A DNA stretch of 64,000 nt from Lantana camara (Eukaryota > Streptophyta > Magnoliopsida > Lamiales > Verbenaceae), in assembly GCA_037501455.1 (NCBI GenBank), contig CM074856.1, forward strand, positions 88,920,001 to 88,984,000, written 5' to 3'. Shown here in pieces: positions 32,947-45,930 of the stretch. The translations under genes and the position numbers were made by a program. Under the pieces are notes generated by a model. That model had not been told where the DNA came from, did not search any database, and saw only the letters and a list, made by a program, of their open reading frames with translations. Each line of letters opens with the position of its first letter. Within the stretch, counting starts at the first letter, position 1.

Positions 32947-33986
32947 AAGAGGCTCTTCGATAACATAGGTTGGCTACCTTTCCTTGAGAGGAGGGATATG
33001 ACCTATGGACATATGACCGCTGCTTTCTTTCATACAATGAATTTTGATCCTGTGGAGAACACTTTGACCTTCACTCTTGATGATATGGAAACTTGGACGT
33101 AGAGTGTGAGAATGATAGAGATATTCTTCGGTTTCCGGCTAATCCCACCACTTCTTTACCCAAATGGAGCGAGACTCACCGAGACGAGGTGTGGAGATCT
33201 TTTCCCTTGAGATAGGGTGTCCCTAGTTATTCCTCCCGGTGCACGCATGACAACTATTTTCATTCGTTGACATGGGTACTAGTCCATAGGATTTTAGCCC
33301 TGGGATTCTGTGCCAGATACGGGAGAGATAGCCATGTTACAGAAACTGAGTTGGGTATCATGTATTTAATGAAGGAAGGTATTAAGTTCAATGGTACGAT
33401 CGAGTTCCTTTAGAAGCTGCAGGAGAGTGTTGGGAGTGTGATGGGCACGATTGCTCATGGAGGCTTTGTGACGATGTTTGCTAGAGAGATGAACTGGAGA
33501 CCGAGAGGGGCTTTGCCTATTTGTTTTGGACATATTGGTCCGGAGTACTTGGAGACCGTAGGCTTAGCTATACCTCGGGAGAGTGGAGAGTTGAAGAATA
33601 GGATTTTGCCATGGTGGCCTATCCGTCAGAGAGATCGTTTCAAGCAGATGTACAGGTGGGGGATAGCCCGGTCCGATAACCTTTCTGCGAGGCAGAAGGA
33701 GCTCTTGGCTCAGATTCCTGACCGGCCTGATGATGAGTTTGCGGTTCTTCTCAATGCCGCACCTGTTGTTGCCGAGGCTAGTGATGACACTCCCGTGACG
33801 TTGAGAGGCGTACGTGCAGAACTAGCAGGATTGAGGGCTGATTTTACCACTGTTATCGCTAGAGCTGAAGATTTGGCACATTATGTAGATGCGCGATTCG
33901 ACGCTTGGGAGGCCAAGTTGGAGGCTAAGTTTGACGGGTTCAGTGCTCGCTTGGATCAGTATTTTGGAGTACCCCCATCGCCCTGA
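32947..33986 (+). pseudogene. Athila 3' ORF fragment, unit U4
   Basis: No start codon. Stops at TAG 33100 and at about 33412 (Trp codon TGG changed to TAG before KLQESVGS-like sequence), a TGA near 33208 in the downstream frame, and the ancient frameshift. From 33438 the frame is open to TGA 33984 and holds both the Arg at the U1/U2 stop site and an uninterrupted RQKELLAQIPDRPDDE segment, so this is the least broken C-terminal half. It is more diverged from U1-U3 than they are from each other. Confidence 0.8.
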
Positions 33987-35506
33987 TTTTGTTATCTTGA
34001 TATTTTTCCCCCAGAGTCTAGACATTTGTTTCGTTTATGCTTTACTATGTTTGGATATTTGGTTACACTTGAATTTTTGCTATGTCCGGTTTTCTGATTT
34101 GGTTTATGCAATGGTGCTTTTATTTTCGTGAATTTGTGCCTATTATTATACTTGTTGGATGCATGTTGATTATCAATTGCCCGTGCACTTGATCCGTGTT
34201 TTCTCGTCACTTGTTCAGGTTTCGAAAGTATTACAAGCACATTGCCAGTTCGTCAGTAATCAGGAAGTTTTCTAATCCTTTAATTCTTTCAAATTACATG
34301 AGGACATTGCAAAGTTTAAGTGTGGGGGAGGAATGTGCATGCTTGCTGCATGATTAGATGTAGTTTCACTTGCAAATTGCTCAAGTTCGAGTAATTTTGA
34401 ACATTTTTTAAAATCTTCCCTCATTTTGAACTTTTTCTTGGAAGTTTGATTGTTGAGCTTTTGCTAGAATGAGTTAGGCTTGTTGAATTGAGGAAAGTTG
34501 CATGAGATTTGATGATTTAGTGTGTTAGTAAGCCCTTATATTTTGAGCACCGTTAAATGAAATAATGAACTTAACTTAGAGAAATGAGTTGATAATTTCC
34601 GAATGAGTCTACGATTTTATTAGGATGCACTTTAGTCCTATCGAGGTGAAATTTTGAGTTAATGAAAGACTAAGGAAGTGAAGTAGGCATTCATTGTCGG
34701 AGGATTTTAAGCTTTTCCTATTTAGTCGTTTTTCATTAAATAACGTAATCTTATTGACCCCGCTGAGCCTAATTGTTGTGCAAAGATTATTGTAGCCACA
34801 TTATAAGCCCATGCACAACATAGAAATACCTACCTTGATAATGTAGTTCACCAAGGCTTGCTCATTTGAATTTGTGTGACGATTATCTATTCTTAGACCC
34901 ATTTTTACTTATTCTTGTGATTGAGAATGAGGAGTTATTGTGCGAAAAAAAAAAAAGGGAAAGAACAAAGAAAAGAGAGGAAAAAGAGTGAAAAGAAAAG
35001 ATATGAAAAGAGCAAGAGCAAAAAGAGAAAAATAAGATTATGCAAAGTGTGAATTTGAAAGTGTGGGATTCAGTTGAAGAATTGATTTTGATTGGATTAA
35101 ATGATGTAAGCTTGGTGAGTAGTCACTTGATCCAAATTTCCATAACCTTACCCTAAGCCTATAGTACATGCCCGAAAGACCTACCGATCCGAAGTGTTGA
35201 TTTAATTCTATTAGTGGAGATAGGTGCGAAGAGTGTATTCCGATGTTGATGATTAGAGCTTAGGAGGAAATTGTGAAGATGTAACTCTAATTTTTGTACA
35301 TTGTATCGTTTGACTCACACACTACACAAGGGTTTACTTTTCATATTAAAGTTTGAGGATTTCATGTCGATGAGTATTTGATTTGATTGGCTAGACTTGT
35401 TTAGGCGAAGGTTTGATGATTGCTTAGAGGTGAGGGTTTGATGAGGATGTGTTTTCTTAATTTCTATATTACTCAGGGACGAGCAAAGTTCAAGTGTGGG
35501 AGATTT

Positions 35507-37009
35507 TGTTGTGTGTAAAAATTCCATGAATTTAAGCGTTCAATAGATTATATTCTGGTGCCGTTTGATGCGTTTATGTGTTTATTTGACTCTGTTCAGG
35601 TGCTAATTGAGTTGGAGTTACGAAACGGCAAAGCAGAGCGGTTTCAGGTGCTAATTGACTCCCTTTACCATTTAGCAGTACATATGGAGTAACTCCCGTT
35701 ACTAGCCACAGAAGGAGAGGTTTTGGCGAGAACGGAGGTGTAACGCCCGTTACCCCTATATAGAAGAAAATTGGTAACGCCCGTTACCAGTAAAAGCGTT
35801 AGGGCGATTTCAGGTCATTAACGGGCGTTAACCGGAGCAAGGCAAATATACTATACGTAACGCCCGTTACCTAGGGCGGCGAGAAATCTCATAGGGCTGC
35901 TATATATGTGCGTTTTGGAGTCTTTAGAGAGAGAACAACAGGAGGAGGAGGAGGTTCGGAGAGAGAAAAAGAGAGAGAGTTAGACAGAGAAGAAGAGTTT
36001 CTTTTCCAAGTCAAGACCTAGGGTTAGGAAGAAGACTCAGAAGTTCAGAAGATTTTCAGAGAATTCGAGAAGACGACAGGATTGAATTCCGAGAACAATC
36101 GTTGGTTTTATTGTTGCTTTAATTTCCAAACTAATTCCTTTGATTTTAGTTTTAGTTTCATATGCTAGTTTCGTTTTTGAGTATTGCTGAATGTTTATGA
36201 GTTTAATTGTTAGACTTTGTTTAGATTCCTTGACGATGCTTTATTTTAATGCAATTTCCTTTGGTTTTATGATTTTTGCTTCAATTATGAGTAGCTAAGT
36301 ATCTAGGGCTAGGGGGAAGTGATGATGAGTGCATGATGGATGTTTGATGAGATGCTTGAATGACTTGTGTTAATTCTTAGTTTGAAACTGGTTTGAACTG
36401 ACTTGCGATGGCTTGACCACCCATAGCATGTGTCGCAATTACCTATAGATCGAAAGAGTGATGGTAATTTAGAGCGTTTTCAATACTTGTAAGTTGTAGG
36501 GTACAAAGAGATTTGGTCCTAGCTTATACAACAGTAATCTTATTTCATGCCGAGCTGCTAGAATACTGAATTACACTAGTCTTGTTCCTATGGTTTAATT
36601 AACTATTGGTGATTGCGAGAGCAACATTGAACACTAATTAAGCACTTGGTTATACCTCGAGAGAGGGTAATTCAAATATAAGTGACTAGGTTGTAGAATT
36701 ACACTTGTCAAACGAGTATCACGTTAGCTCTTGATTGTATGATTCAAAGCTTTTTCCCCTGCCTGTTTAGTTTATTGAGTTAATTCGTGTGTTAAGTTGT
36801 TAATTGCAATTTTAATCTAGTTAAAATTGTTAATTTCTACATCAGTAGATTAATAGAAATAATCATTACTTCCATTAAGTCTTAGATTAGAGAGAAATAG
36901 AGAGTAGTGATTGATTTCCATTCCCTGTGGGTCGATCCTATTGTGCTACGCTTATGTTAGTGTACACTTGTAGGATTTGTTTTTAACTGTAGTAAAATCC
37001 GTTACAACA
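35507..37009 (+). repeat. Athila LTR, unit U4 (1503 bp)
   Basis: TGTTGTGTGTAAAA start, GTTACAACA end. The palindrome cluster has starts at 35656, 35690, 35741, 35775, 35819 and 35858; the last spacing is 39 bp through a 5-bp insertion (CTATA). A stretch of the leader side of the cluster has been replaced by a duplicated CAGGTGCTAATTGA. Confidence 0.85.
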
Positions 37010-37361
37010 ATGTTCTCAAAAGTGTAACATATACTAAGTAAAGAAATCCTAACTCGATTTACAATCCATCGAACAATACATAAACAAATGTCCGGTGAGA
37101 ACGAACCTCCCCCTTACTCCTTAAAACATAACATAAAACTGAAATCATAAATCAAGTCCAGCCCCAACAACCTTGGTGTTCGGGAATCAAACCCTCTCTA
37201 TCTACTTACTTATGTATAAGGGGTAGCTAACCCACAATATACTCGGAGCATCAAGCCTCATCAACCTCCAAGAATCGCGCGTAATACCACGAATGGGAAT
37301 CATGCACAGGCTTAACCCGACGGCCCTTACCGTCCCAGGTGGCCTTACCCATAATTCTTGG

Positions 37362-39295
37362 TGTTGGAAAACACGAAACAGAAAGAAGCGGAATTTAAAA
37401 ATTTTTCCAACAAAAGGACCTAGGACTCGCAATCGTGTAACCAAATTCGTAGCGATAAAAAACTTACTTTTCTTTTATTCTTTCTCGAAGCGTTTCAAGC
37501 CACCCAAGAACGCTCTTCTCGCGGCTTGATCCCCTCTCCTTGGTAAAGCTCGAATCTTCAAACTTCTAACTTGAAGCTCTCTAGAGATAGTCCACCAACT
37601 TGATCACAATCTAACTAGTAAGGATGCTAGTTCTCTAGTTAGGGTTTAGGCTTAACCTAGGGTTTATTTGATCTTCGAGAAAGGAAGGTGTTCAACACAT
37701 GAACCAAAAGAATTGCCAATTAGCTCCATAAGGAGATCGAGCTCTTCTATTTATAGAGAGAGGGTGCCGAAATTCCTAGTCCTTTATGGGCTAGGATTTT
37801 GGTCTCTCTCTCTCCTATTACTTGATGATCAAGTAATTTTGACTTTGACTTTGAATTCTAATTCAAATCAACTTTCAAGAGAGCTAAAAATATCCAAACT
37901 ATTTTTGGATAATTTTATACTTTATTTATTTAAAATAAATAACTCATTTTATCTAATTAATTAATTCATAATTAATTAACTCGATTATTTTTCTCCAAAA
38001 TTAGACTTTCTTTTTAATTAAAAATTAAACCAAAGTCTATTAAATAATTAACACATTTAATTATTTAACATATATATACAATATATATTTATACACGTGT
38101 GGGACACGTGTCACAAGGACACGTGTCACTCACGTGACCCACACGTATGGAACCCTCTTGGCCCGATTAACTCGTTTAATCATTTTCAAGCCTCAACTCA
38201 TGTAACCAAGTTGTTGTGTGTGACCCTATAGGTTCTCAATTCAATTAGCAGTGACCCTAATTAATTAATTCACTAATTAATTAATCAGTCTACAGATTAA
38301 ACGACCATAGTCTAGCAACAGGTGTTTAACCCCTAGCTGAATTGGAATGTTCGGATTCGACAGAACCTTTAAGTCATTGATTCATGTGAGATACAATCCT
38401 CCTACTTACTATCTCTCAACCAAGATTTAGGGCAAGAGAATAATCAGAACCCTAATAATCCGGTCTTAAAGCTAAGTGCATTTCATATCCATTTGATCTC
38501 AATCCAAGAAACCCTTTTCTTGATGTCTTGATCTACTGCGTTGGCCAAGGACTCCATATGGCATATGAATGACTTACACAATAAGAGATCACCTTGCAAA
38601 TGCAAGTGTAGGTCTTTTCTTTATTCTCATTCACTTTCATGAATCACTTGTGCAGCCCCAGCATAAGCCTTGAATCAGTTGTCTAAGGCGACACCCTTTA
38701 AAGCTTATACCTAAGACTACAAAGTTAACTCATAAAGTGACAAGGAACCTCAAGTCTAAGGATCAATTAATCACATCAATGACTCGTGAGATATTTCCTA
38801 ACCTGGAAGTTTCCATTTCCAAAAATAGAAACTTCCTTTCCCATTTAGGAATGTTCTCACACGGGGCACCTCAGTGAACTTACTTATTGAAGTAAGCACC
38901 CTCTTGTATCACGCACGTATCAACTATACACTTTGCACCTCCATGAAACAAGGTGGTCCTACTTAAGGGCATGATCCCACAAGCAAGCCTTAGAGGAGTC
39001 AGGTTGACACTCCCACTGTCTGTAGGACTCATCGGCTTGGAGTATTTTACTAATCATGACTTATGTGATATAGGGCTCGTTTCATGAACCATTTCACCTA
39101 AATGGTAGAGTCCTAAAGTCATCAGGATTAGGGGAGTTCTTATACATGCACAGATAAAGTAAACGCATACCAAACAAGAGCATATAAAGAAGTGTTGCCT
39201 CAATTCGTTATATCATTCAAAGATTGTCTGTGATTACAATAAGGAAAAGCACAAAGCGGATATACAATCAGCTTTCTAGGGCATTATTCCTAACA
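37362..39295 (-). mobile_element. Solo LTR of a Ty1/copia-type element (1934 bp)
   Basis: Bounded by TGTTGGAAAACACG and ATTATTCCTAACA, inverted TGTT/AACA ends, flanked by the 5-bp TSD CTTGG at 37357-37361 and 39296-39300. U1-U3 show the empty site. On the minus strand it starts TGTTAGGAATAATGCCCTAG, a start familiar from plant copia LTRs, and has a TATA box CTATAAATAGAAGAGC (about 37755-37740), about 380 bases before the LTR end. No PBS, PPT or coding region, so it is a solo LTR left by LTR-LTR recombination. Orientation is inferred from the TATA box. Confidence 0.85.
38093..38148. promoter_or_regulatory. G-box-like ACACGTGT cluster in copia solo LTR
   Basis: ACACGTGT at 38093, 38104 and 38119, TCACGTGA at 38130 and ACACGTAT at 38141: five ACGT-core sites in 56 bp, four of them perfect palindromes containing CACGTG. 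They lie about 340-390 bp upstream of the minus-strand TATA box. CACGTG is the binding core for plant bZIP and bHLH factors. Confidence 0.7.
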
Positions 39296-39640
39296 CTTGG
39301 GGCCCAAGATACCTTACCAATACCAAATCCCATCTTTCTGGGTATACTCGCGTATACATAACATAACATAAACGAATTAAAATGTAAACTTACATAGACT
39401 TATACTTGTACCAATTTCATAAACTTTAAACTTATTCACAAGATCATAACATATATTAAACACACATCTTTAACTATAGATGATATATAGTCGCATAAGG
39501 GGTGAGAAATCAACACATATTAGGCTATAGGTCACTTAACTGGAATAAAAGAATCCTAAACCTCACCTTGTAACAAAAGGGTAGAAACTGGGGCCAAAAC
39601 CGAGCAAGGACTCCGAGACCTCGGGCTCGTGGACGTCCGG

Positions 39641-40680
39641 AAGAGGCTCTTCGATAACATAGGTTGGCTACCTTTCCCTGAGAGGAGGGATATGACATAT
39701 GGAGATATGACTGCTACTTTCTTCCATACAATGAATTTTGATCCGGTGGAGAACACTTTGACCTTCACTCTTGATGATATGGAAACTCGGACTTGGAGTG
39801 TGAGCAGCATAGAGATATTCTTCGGTTTCCGGCTAATCCCACCACTTCTTTACCTAGATGGAGCGAGACTCAGCGAGAGGAGGTGTGGAGATCCTTTCCC
39901 TTGAGAGAGGGTGTCCCTAGTTATTCCTCACGGTGCACGCATGACAGCTATTTTCATTCGTTGACATGGGTACTAGTCCATAGCATTTTAGCCCTGGGAT
40001 TCTGTGCCAGATACGGGAGAGATAGCCATGTTATAGAAACTGAGTTGGGTATCATGTATTTGATGAAGGAAGGTATTAAGTTCAATGGTACGATCGAGTT
40101 CCTTTGGAAGCTGTAGGAGAGTGCTGGGAGTGTGACGGGCACGATTGCTCATGGAGGTTTTGTGATGATGTTTGCTAGAGAGATGAACTGGAGACCAAGA
40201 GAGGCTTTGCCTATTAGTTTTGGACATATTGGTCCAGAGTACTTGGAGACCGTAGGCTTAGCTATACCTCGGGAGAGTGGAGAGTTGAAGAATAGGATTT
40301 TGCCGTGGTGGCCTATCCGTGAGAGATATCATTTCAAGCAGATGTACAGCCGGGGGATAGCCCGGTTCGATGAGCTTTTTGCGAGGTAGAAGGAGCTCTT
40401 GGCTCGGATTCCTGACCAGCCTGATGATGAGTTGGCGGTTCTTCGCAATGCCGCACCTATTATTGTCGAGGCTAGTGACGACACTCCCGTGACTTTGAGA
40501 GGTGTACGTGCAGAACTTGCAGGATTGAGGGCTGATTTCACCGCTGTTATCGCTGGAGTTGAAGATTTGACACATTATGTAGATGAGCGAGTCGACGCGT
40601 GGGAGGCCAAGTTGGAGGCTAAATTTGACGGGTTCAGTGCTCGCTTGGATCATTATTTTGGAGGACCCCCATCGCCCTAA
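39641..40680 (+). pseudogene. Athila 3' ORF fragment, unit U5
   Basis: No start codon, but it keeps Trp at the TWSV site (TGG 39793), so 39641-39904 reads in frame to GARLSERRCGDPFP and then stops through the ancient frameshift. Further stops occur at TAG 40114 and TAG 40387. The C-terminal part from 40399 is open to TAA 40678. It is the most diverged copy and, with the left part of U1, keeps the pre-array state at the Trp codon. Confidence 0.8.
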
Positions 40681-41467
40681 TTTTGTTATCTTGATATTTT
40701 TCCCCCAGAGTCTAGACATTTGTTTCGTTTATACTTTTCTATGTTTGGATATTTGGTTGCACTTGAATTTTTGCTATGTTCGGTTTTCTGATTTGGGTTA
40801 TGCAATGGTGTTTTTATTTTTGTGAATTTGTGCCTATTATTATACTTGTTGGATGCATGTTGATTCTCAATTGCCCGTGCACTTGATCCGTGTTTTCTAG
40901 TCACTTGTTCAGGTTTCGGAAGTATTGCAAGCACATTGTCGGTTCGTCAGTAATCAGGAAGTTTTCTAATCCTTTAATTCTTTCAAATTGTATGAGGACA
41001 TTGCAAAGTTTAAGTGTGGGGGAGGAATGTGCATGCTTGTTGCATGGTTAGATGTAGTTTCACTTGCAAATTGTTAAAATTTGAGTAATTTTGAAATTTT
41101 TTTAAAATTTTCCCTCATTTTGAACTTTTTATTGGAAGTTTGATTGTTGAGCTTTTGCTAGAATGAGTTGGGCTTCTTGAATTGAGAAAAGTTGATTGAG
41201 ATTTGATGATTTAGTGTGTTAGTAAGTCCTTATATTTTGAGCACCTTTAAACGAAATAATGTACTTTACTTAGAGAGATGAGTTGATAATTTCCGAACGA
41301 GTCTACGATTTTATTAGGATGCACTTTAGTGCTATCGAGGTGAAATTTTGAGTTAATGACAGACTAAGGAAGTGAAGTAGGCATTCGTTGTCGTAGGATT
41401 TTAAGCTTTTCCTATTTAGCCATTTTTCATTAAATAACATAATCTTATTGACCCCGCTGAGCCTAAT

Positions 41468-41921
41468 TGTAACAGCCCAGAACCACCTTCCTGTGAATAT
41501 TGTCCGCTGTGCACGCCCTTAATCGAAACGGCCTCACGGTTTTGTTCCTGCGCCCACTGGAGAACCCAGCCGTGGCGCAGAACGCGTCCACAGGGTGAGG
41601 TATCCATTTCCCCTTATAAGGGGAGATTTCGTTCTCCTCACTTCCGATGTGGGACATTACATCCACCCCCCCATAAGGGCCCAGCGTCCTCGCTGGCACA
41701 CCGGCGGGCCCCGGCTCTGATACCATATGTAACAGCCCAGAACCACCTTCCTATGAATATTGTCCGCTTTGCACGCCCTTAATCGAAACGGCCTCACGGT
41801 TTTGTTCCTGCGCCCACTGGAGAACCCAACCGTAGCGCAGAATGCGTCCACAGGGTGAGGTATCCATCTCCCCTTATAAGGGGAGATTCCGTTCTTCTCA
41901 CTTCCGATGTGGGACATTACA
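41468..41921 (-). mobile_element. TRIM element 1 (454 bp, two 194-bp LTRs)
   Basis: LTR copies at 41468-41661 and 41728-41921, each reading on the minus strand TGTAATGTCCCACATCGG to GGGCTGTTACA. Between them are only 66 bp: on the minus strand TATGGTATCAGAGCC (PBS at 41725-41713), a GC-rich hairpin and a G-rich PPT before the second LTR. This is the layout of a terminal-repeat retrotransposon in miniature: mobilised in trans, with no coding capacity. The two LTRs are very similar. Flanks are CTAAT on the left and TCCCC on the right, so no TSD; see the inversion finding. Confidence 0.85.
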
Positions 41922-41936
41922 TCCCCCACTTAAGGA

Positions 41937-44900
41937 TGTAACACCCCAACGGAGGATGCCACATCCCCCGCACTAGGACCCCGACCCGGTCATGAAATAG
42001 AAAGTCCATGCCCGAATCCGAATCATAGCGAACGGGAGAACAACTGACACACTAGGCTAGGCGGATCTAACTTGACCAAAACTCAGAGTGCGGAACCAAT
42101 TAAAACCAACCACAATAGATAGCGGAAGCATTTAAATAAAACATGCCATGCAGGTGATGGGTTCAACTAGCATAAATCCCTAGTCCCTGAATATCAACAT
42201 AAAGTAGTAATCATCAAGTGCCACAAGGGGCCGAATGAGAGTGCCACGTAGGGCTACCGATTAGTAAAGTATAATCTCAAGTCTACAAGTCAAAGCATAA
42301 GTAAAGTGCATGAAAAGACAAATACAAATAGAAAGACTAGACCGACGAAGTGCAACTCAAAGGACTCACTTCCGCCTAGCAGACGCCAACAACCTGCAAC
42401 TAAAAGTGTAAATGAGGGGTCAGTCAACTTGACCGAGTGAGGGGGCTAACGCACACCCACAAAATATATATATAAGGAGCATAGCACAGAATAAAAAGGA
42501 TGGACTCATGAATCGGGGATAGGTGTTACATACCAAAACGTTTTGAAAGAACCCGAATAAGATATAGATATAAGTTTAGAAACCATTTTCCAGAAAGACT
42601 CTATCCGGATTCATAATTCCATAACATAACATAATCAACTGCTCGGCGAGTACGAGCTTCCCACCTTTACTCCTCAGAACATAAATCACAATCAATCCAA
42701 CCGCTACACCAATGATGGAGGGGATGTACAGTCCCCAAAACCATCTATAATAATACCGTCTAAAATAGACTCGATCTCAAGAGGGTAGCGAACCCACAAG
42801 AGTCATCCCCGGCCTTAGCCGAGGGCTCAAGATATCACGCCTCCCTCATCACCCTAAGGTCGCACAATGATATCTCAAATGGAAACTACGCACATGGTTG
42901 AAACTCCGACGGCCCTAACCGTCCCGTAGCTCCTCGGATCCACAATATAACAGGACAGAACAGATACCATATAACATGGCTAACTCGCTACAGAATCATA
43001 ACACGACTGAATTTTTCAAAATAGCTTACATATGCCTCAAAAACTTATTTTTATATATTCCCACGCTATGTAATTTAAGCCACGAAGGCTCCCACACACG
43101 TAGGACGCACGCAAAAAGGGCATAAACATATCATATCCAACACGTATGTATTTATAATAAGATATACTCGCATACAAGGGTAGAAATCAGCATATAAGGG
43201 TCATGGGTCGCATAACTATACAAAATCCTAAACCTCACCTCGTGAAAGTAGAGTCTGAGAGTGTGAAGGGCCAAACATTGTAAACCTCGGGCCCACCGGC
43301 ACCACCAAACTCTGTGATAAGACATACAGAAGCCCAGACTTAGACTCTATATGAACCAAACAAGACGCACGGCGTTGCTCAACATGATCGTGGTTATGCA
43401 TAAGTGTTTATGTTGTGCTTGGATAAGGTGTCGTGGTCATTCAAGGCATATCAATGCTCAACAAGATCATATTTACAAGCAACCATCATACAATTCCATA
43501 TCCAAAGATGCAAGATCAATTTAGGAAGTCAATGTATTCACAAAATGCATATTAAATAATCCAATGTCACAGGGTTCAATTATAATATTAGAATTAAGCA
43601 TCAAGTTCATGACGAGTTATAAAGTGCATAAGTAAGAGCAACTTGATAATATAAACATACAAAGTTGTTGTAGGTAGATGGCATGCTTGATACAAATAAA
43701 GAGTGCATTTAATTCACTTAAGATCATACTTTACAACTTCACAACATGTTTGGTATACAAGCTCAAGTCACATTCATAGTTTCATAAATATTACACTTAC
43801 ATCGCCTAAGTTATTTATAAAAGTTTAGAATTATTACACATACAGCTCCTTAGTTGATTACTAAGCATAATTGTTCGTTTAAAGTGTTTATACAATTATT
43901 CAACTAGGAATTAATTACTTACAAACATGACAATTATCAATTTATAGTAATTCATAATATACCATTTTCAAGTAGTAAGAGTAAATCAAGATATTACAAT
44001 TCTAACTCCTATCATGCATCAAGTCTTAAGTTGCTCAAGCATCCTTCATGTATCTAAATTTATATTTGAAACACAATTTACAACAAACATAACTTTGAGA
44101 ACGTCTCAAATCCATATAGAGAAATCACAACATGTTCGTTCTTCTAAAATATCATTCAAGTTCATTTAGTCACATAAGAGATTAGTTTCTAGATATTACA
44201 CTAACACCCCTTCATATCTAAACACATAGCATAAATTCATAACGTCGGGATTCAAATTGTAAATCGAAACATTGATGCATATCACAATTCATTCAATATA
44301 TATTTTTGAATATGATTGGAATGCATTTCGATCAACAAACCAACTATAAACAATTTATTTGCACTTAAAACAATTAATTCAAATAATCACAATTACGCAA
44401 AATAATTCGTAATAAATAGATCGAGTGTCCGATTAACGAACGGAAAGTGGCGTTGAGCTCACCACAACGAGAAGAACATTCTGGCCAGATGCCGCCGGAA
44501 GGCCACCACTGTAGCTGCCGGAATTTGGCAGGACCGCCGCCGAAGGTCGCCGAAAAAAATCCCAAAAAATCAGTCATGAATGAAGTCTTCGTGCCCGTTC
44601 CGAATCCTCGATCAATTTCTGGAAATTCCAAGTCAATCTCCTCCAATTTCAGATCTAAGAACACGAAAACCCTAAAATCTTCAAACTCAAATTACTTCCA
44701 AACCGGTGAACCAAAATACGATCCGAAAGAGGCGTTGTCTTACCCATGACGAGCTTTTCGAAAGCCCTAAGGTAGCTCGCCGGAAAAATCCTCGGAGCTA
44801 GCGCCGCCGTTACACCGCCGCTATGCCAGCGATCCCCCGCCAATCGGCCAAATCTGGAGTCGCGTGATCACAGGCTACTAATTCTTGTCGTTCCGAACAA

Positions 44901-45930
44901 CTATGGTGAAGAGCCCGAGCCCAAAAGATGGCCGGAAAAGGGCCCCGTTGGCCGCCGCCCACATCGCCAGAACCACCACCTACGGCCAAGATCTAGTGAA
45001 ATTGATGCCGGAAATGAACTCAGGGGGTCGAAAAACCTTGGAAACCATCAAGCCCCGTCGAAAACCACCGCAGGAAGCGGCGAAATCGAGCTGGTACAGT
45101 GATGGGCGCCGCCGCAGCGAGCTTCAGGCGGCGCGTACGGCGCCGTCACGGCCCGGATGGCCGCGCCACCGACGTCAAACGGTACGCCGGGGAGATGGCT
45201 GGAAACCGCCGCGCAGGCCGGCGAAGTGGCGGCGGTCTGACACCTCCGCCGCTGCTACTGAAATTCGGTCATAACTCAACCACCGTTCGTCGTTAGGCCG
45301 TGAAATTAGTACTCTTGCATCGGTCTCACCGAGATAATCGAAATGAACTATTCGTTTATTGAATTCCGTCGAGAAAAGATCGAGTTATGGGCTCGTAACC
45401 GAAGCCGCGCATAGTGACCCGCGGGAGATAGAGTGGGAGAGGAGAGAGAGAGAAAGGAGATTGGGAGAAATGTGTCTTGTACAGAAGCTATATACAACCG
45501 GGTATCCTTATCGCGTAACAAAGAGAAATGTCGCGTACGAATAATCATAAATAAAATTGGTAAAGTTACGAATAAACATTCAAGCTCCGAATTAATTTTA
45601 TAAATTAAAATGAAAGAGAGAGATTTACCAATTAGAGTTTAATTCAATTTAATTTTAGAAACCTTTCGTACAATTTAACGACATTTCGTAAACACATGAT
45701 TGACAATTAATCTCAAGGAATTCAAGTAAATCGAAATTAAACAAGTTAAGTAACATGATGGATTTAAAATCATCTTAACCATTAATTTTAGAATAATCCA
45801 AATGATCACATATTAAATTGGATTTATATTAAATCACATAATTCAAAAACTTTTAAATTGAACACACATAAGTGTAGAGACTTACTTGTTGATATCGTCA
45901 GGACGCCCTACGAGAATACGGGGCGTCACA
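41937..45930 (-). repeat. Chromovirus LTR G (3994 bp)
   Basis: On the minus strand it runs from TGTGACGCCCCGTATTC (45930) to GGGGTGTTACA (41937). A further 15 bases (41936-41922) include TCCTTAAGTGG, the start of the usual LTR-to-PBS spacer, so a stub of internal sequence remains before TRIM 1. It holds the CTCGGCGAGTACGAGC box (about 42645), GACGGCCCTAACCGTC (about 42909), a donor-like GTAAGA (44743-44738) and a strongly GC-rich block (44440-45280). The outer flank is CGAGG. Similar to LTR J at 54000-58153. Confidence 0.82.
44440..45280. other. GC-rich, CpG-rich block inside LTR G
   Basis: About 840 bases of GCCGCC/CCGGAA-rich DNA in otherwise AT-rich surroundings, for example GGCGGCGCGTACGGCGCC near 45127. 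LTR J has a recognisably homologous block (56850-57620) with the shared phrase GCTTCAGGCGGC. Open frames across it show no known domain and are not conserved between G and J, so it is treated as noncoding LTR sequence. Confidence 0.6.

Larger units (their letters stand above)
37010..39640 (-). repeat. Inverted chromovirus LTR piece H in unit U4, split by copia solo LTR
   Basis: 37010-37361 and 39296-39640 together equal the 683-bp H piece of U1-U3. The break is a clean 5-bp-duplicating insertion at CTTGG. Confidence 0.85.

Noticed and set aside
37668..37964. 98-residue ORF inside the copia solo LTR
   Set aside because: Lies wholly within the LTR, AT-rich, no domain, antisense to the inferred LTR transcript.
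41468..41921. TRIM elements as Cassandra-type (5S rRNA-bearing) elements or tRNA genes
   Set aside because: No 5S rRNA internal promoter sequence is visible; the GGCTCTGATACCA is a PBS complement, not a tRNA gene.
44885..45274. ORFs in the GC-rich blocks (44885-45274, 45099-45296, 57384-57737) as host exons
   Set aside because: The homologous blocks of LTR G and J do not share any reading frame, composition alone keeps frames open, and both blocks lie between recognisable LTR ends.
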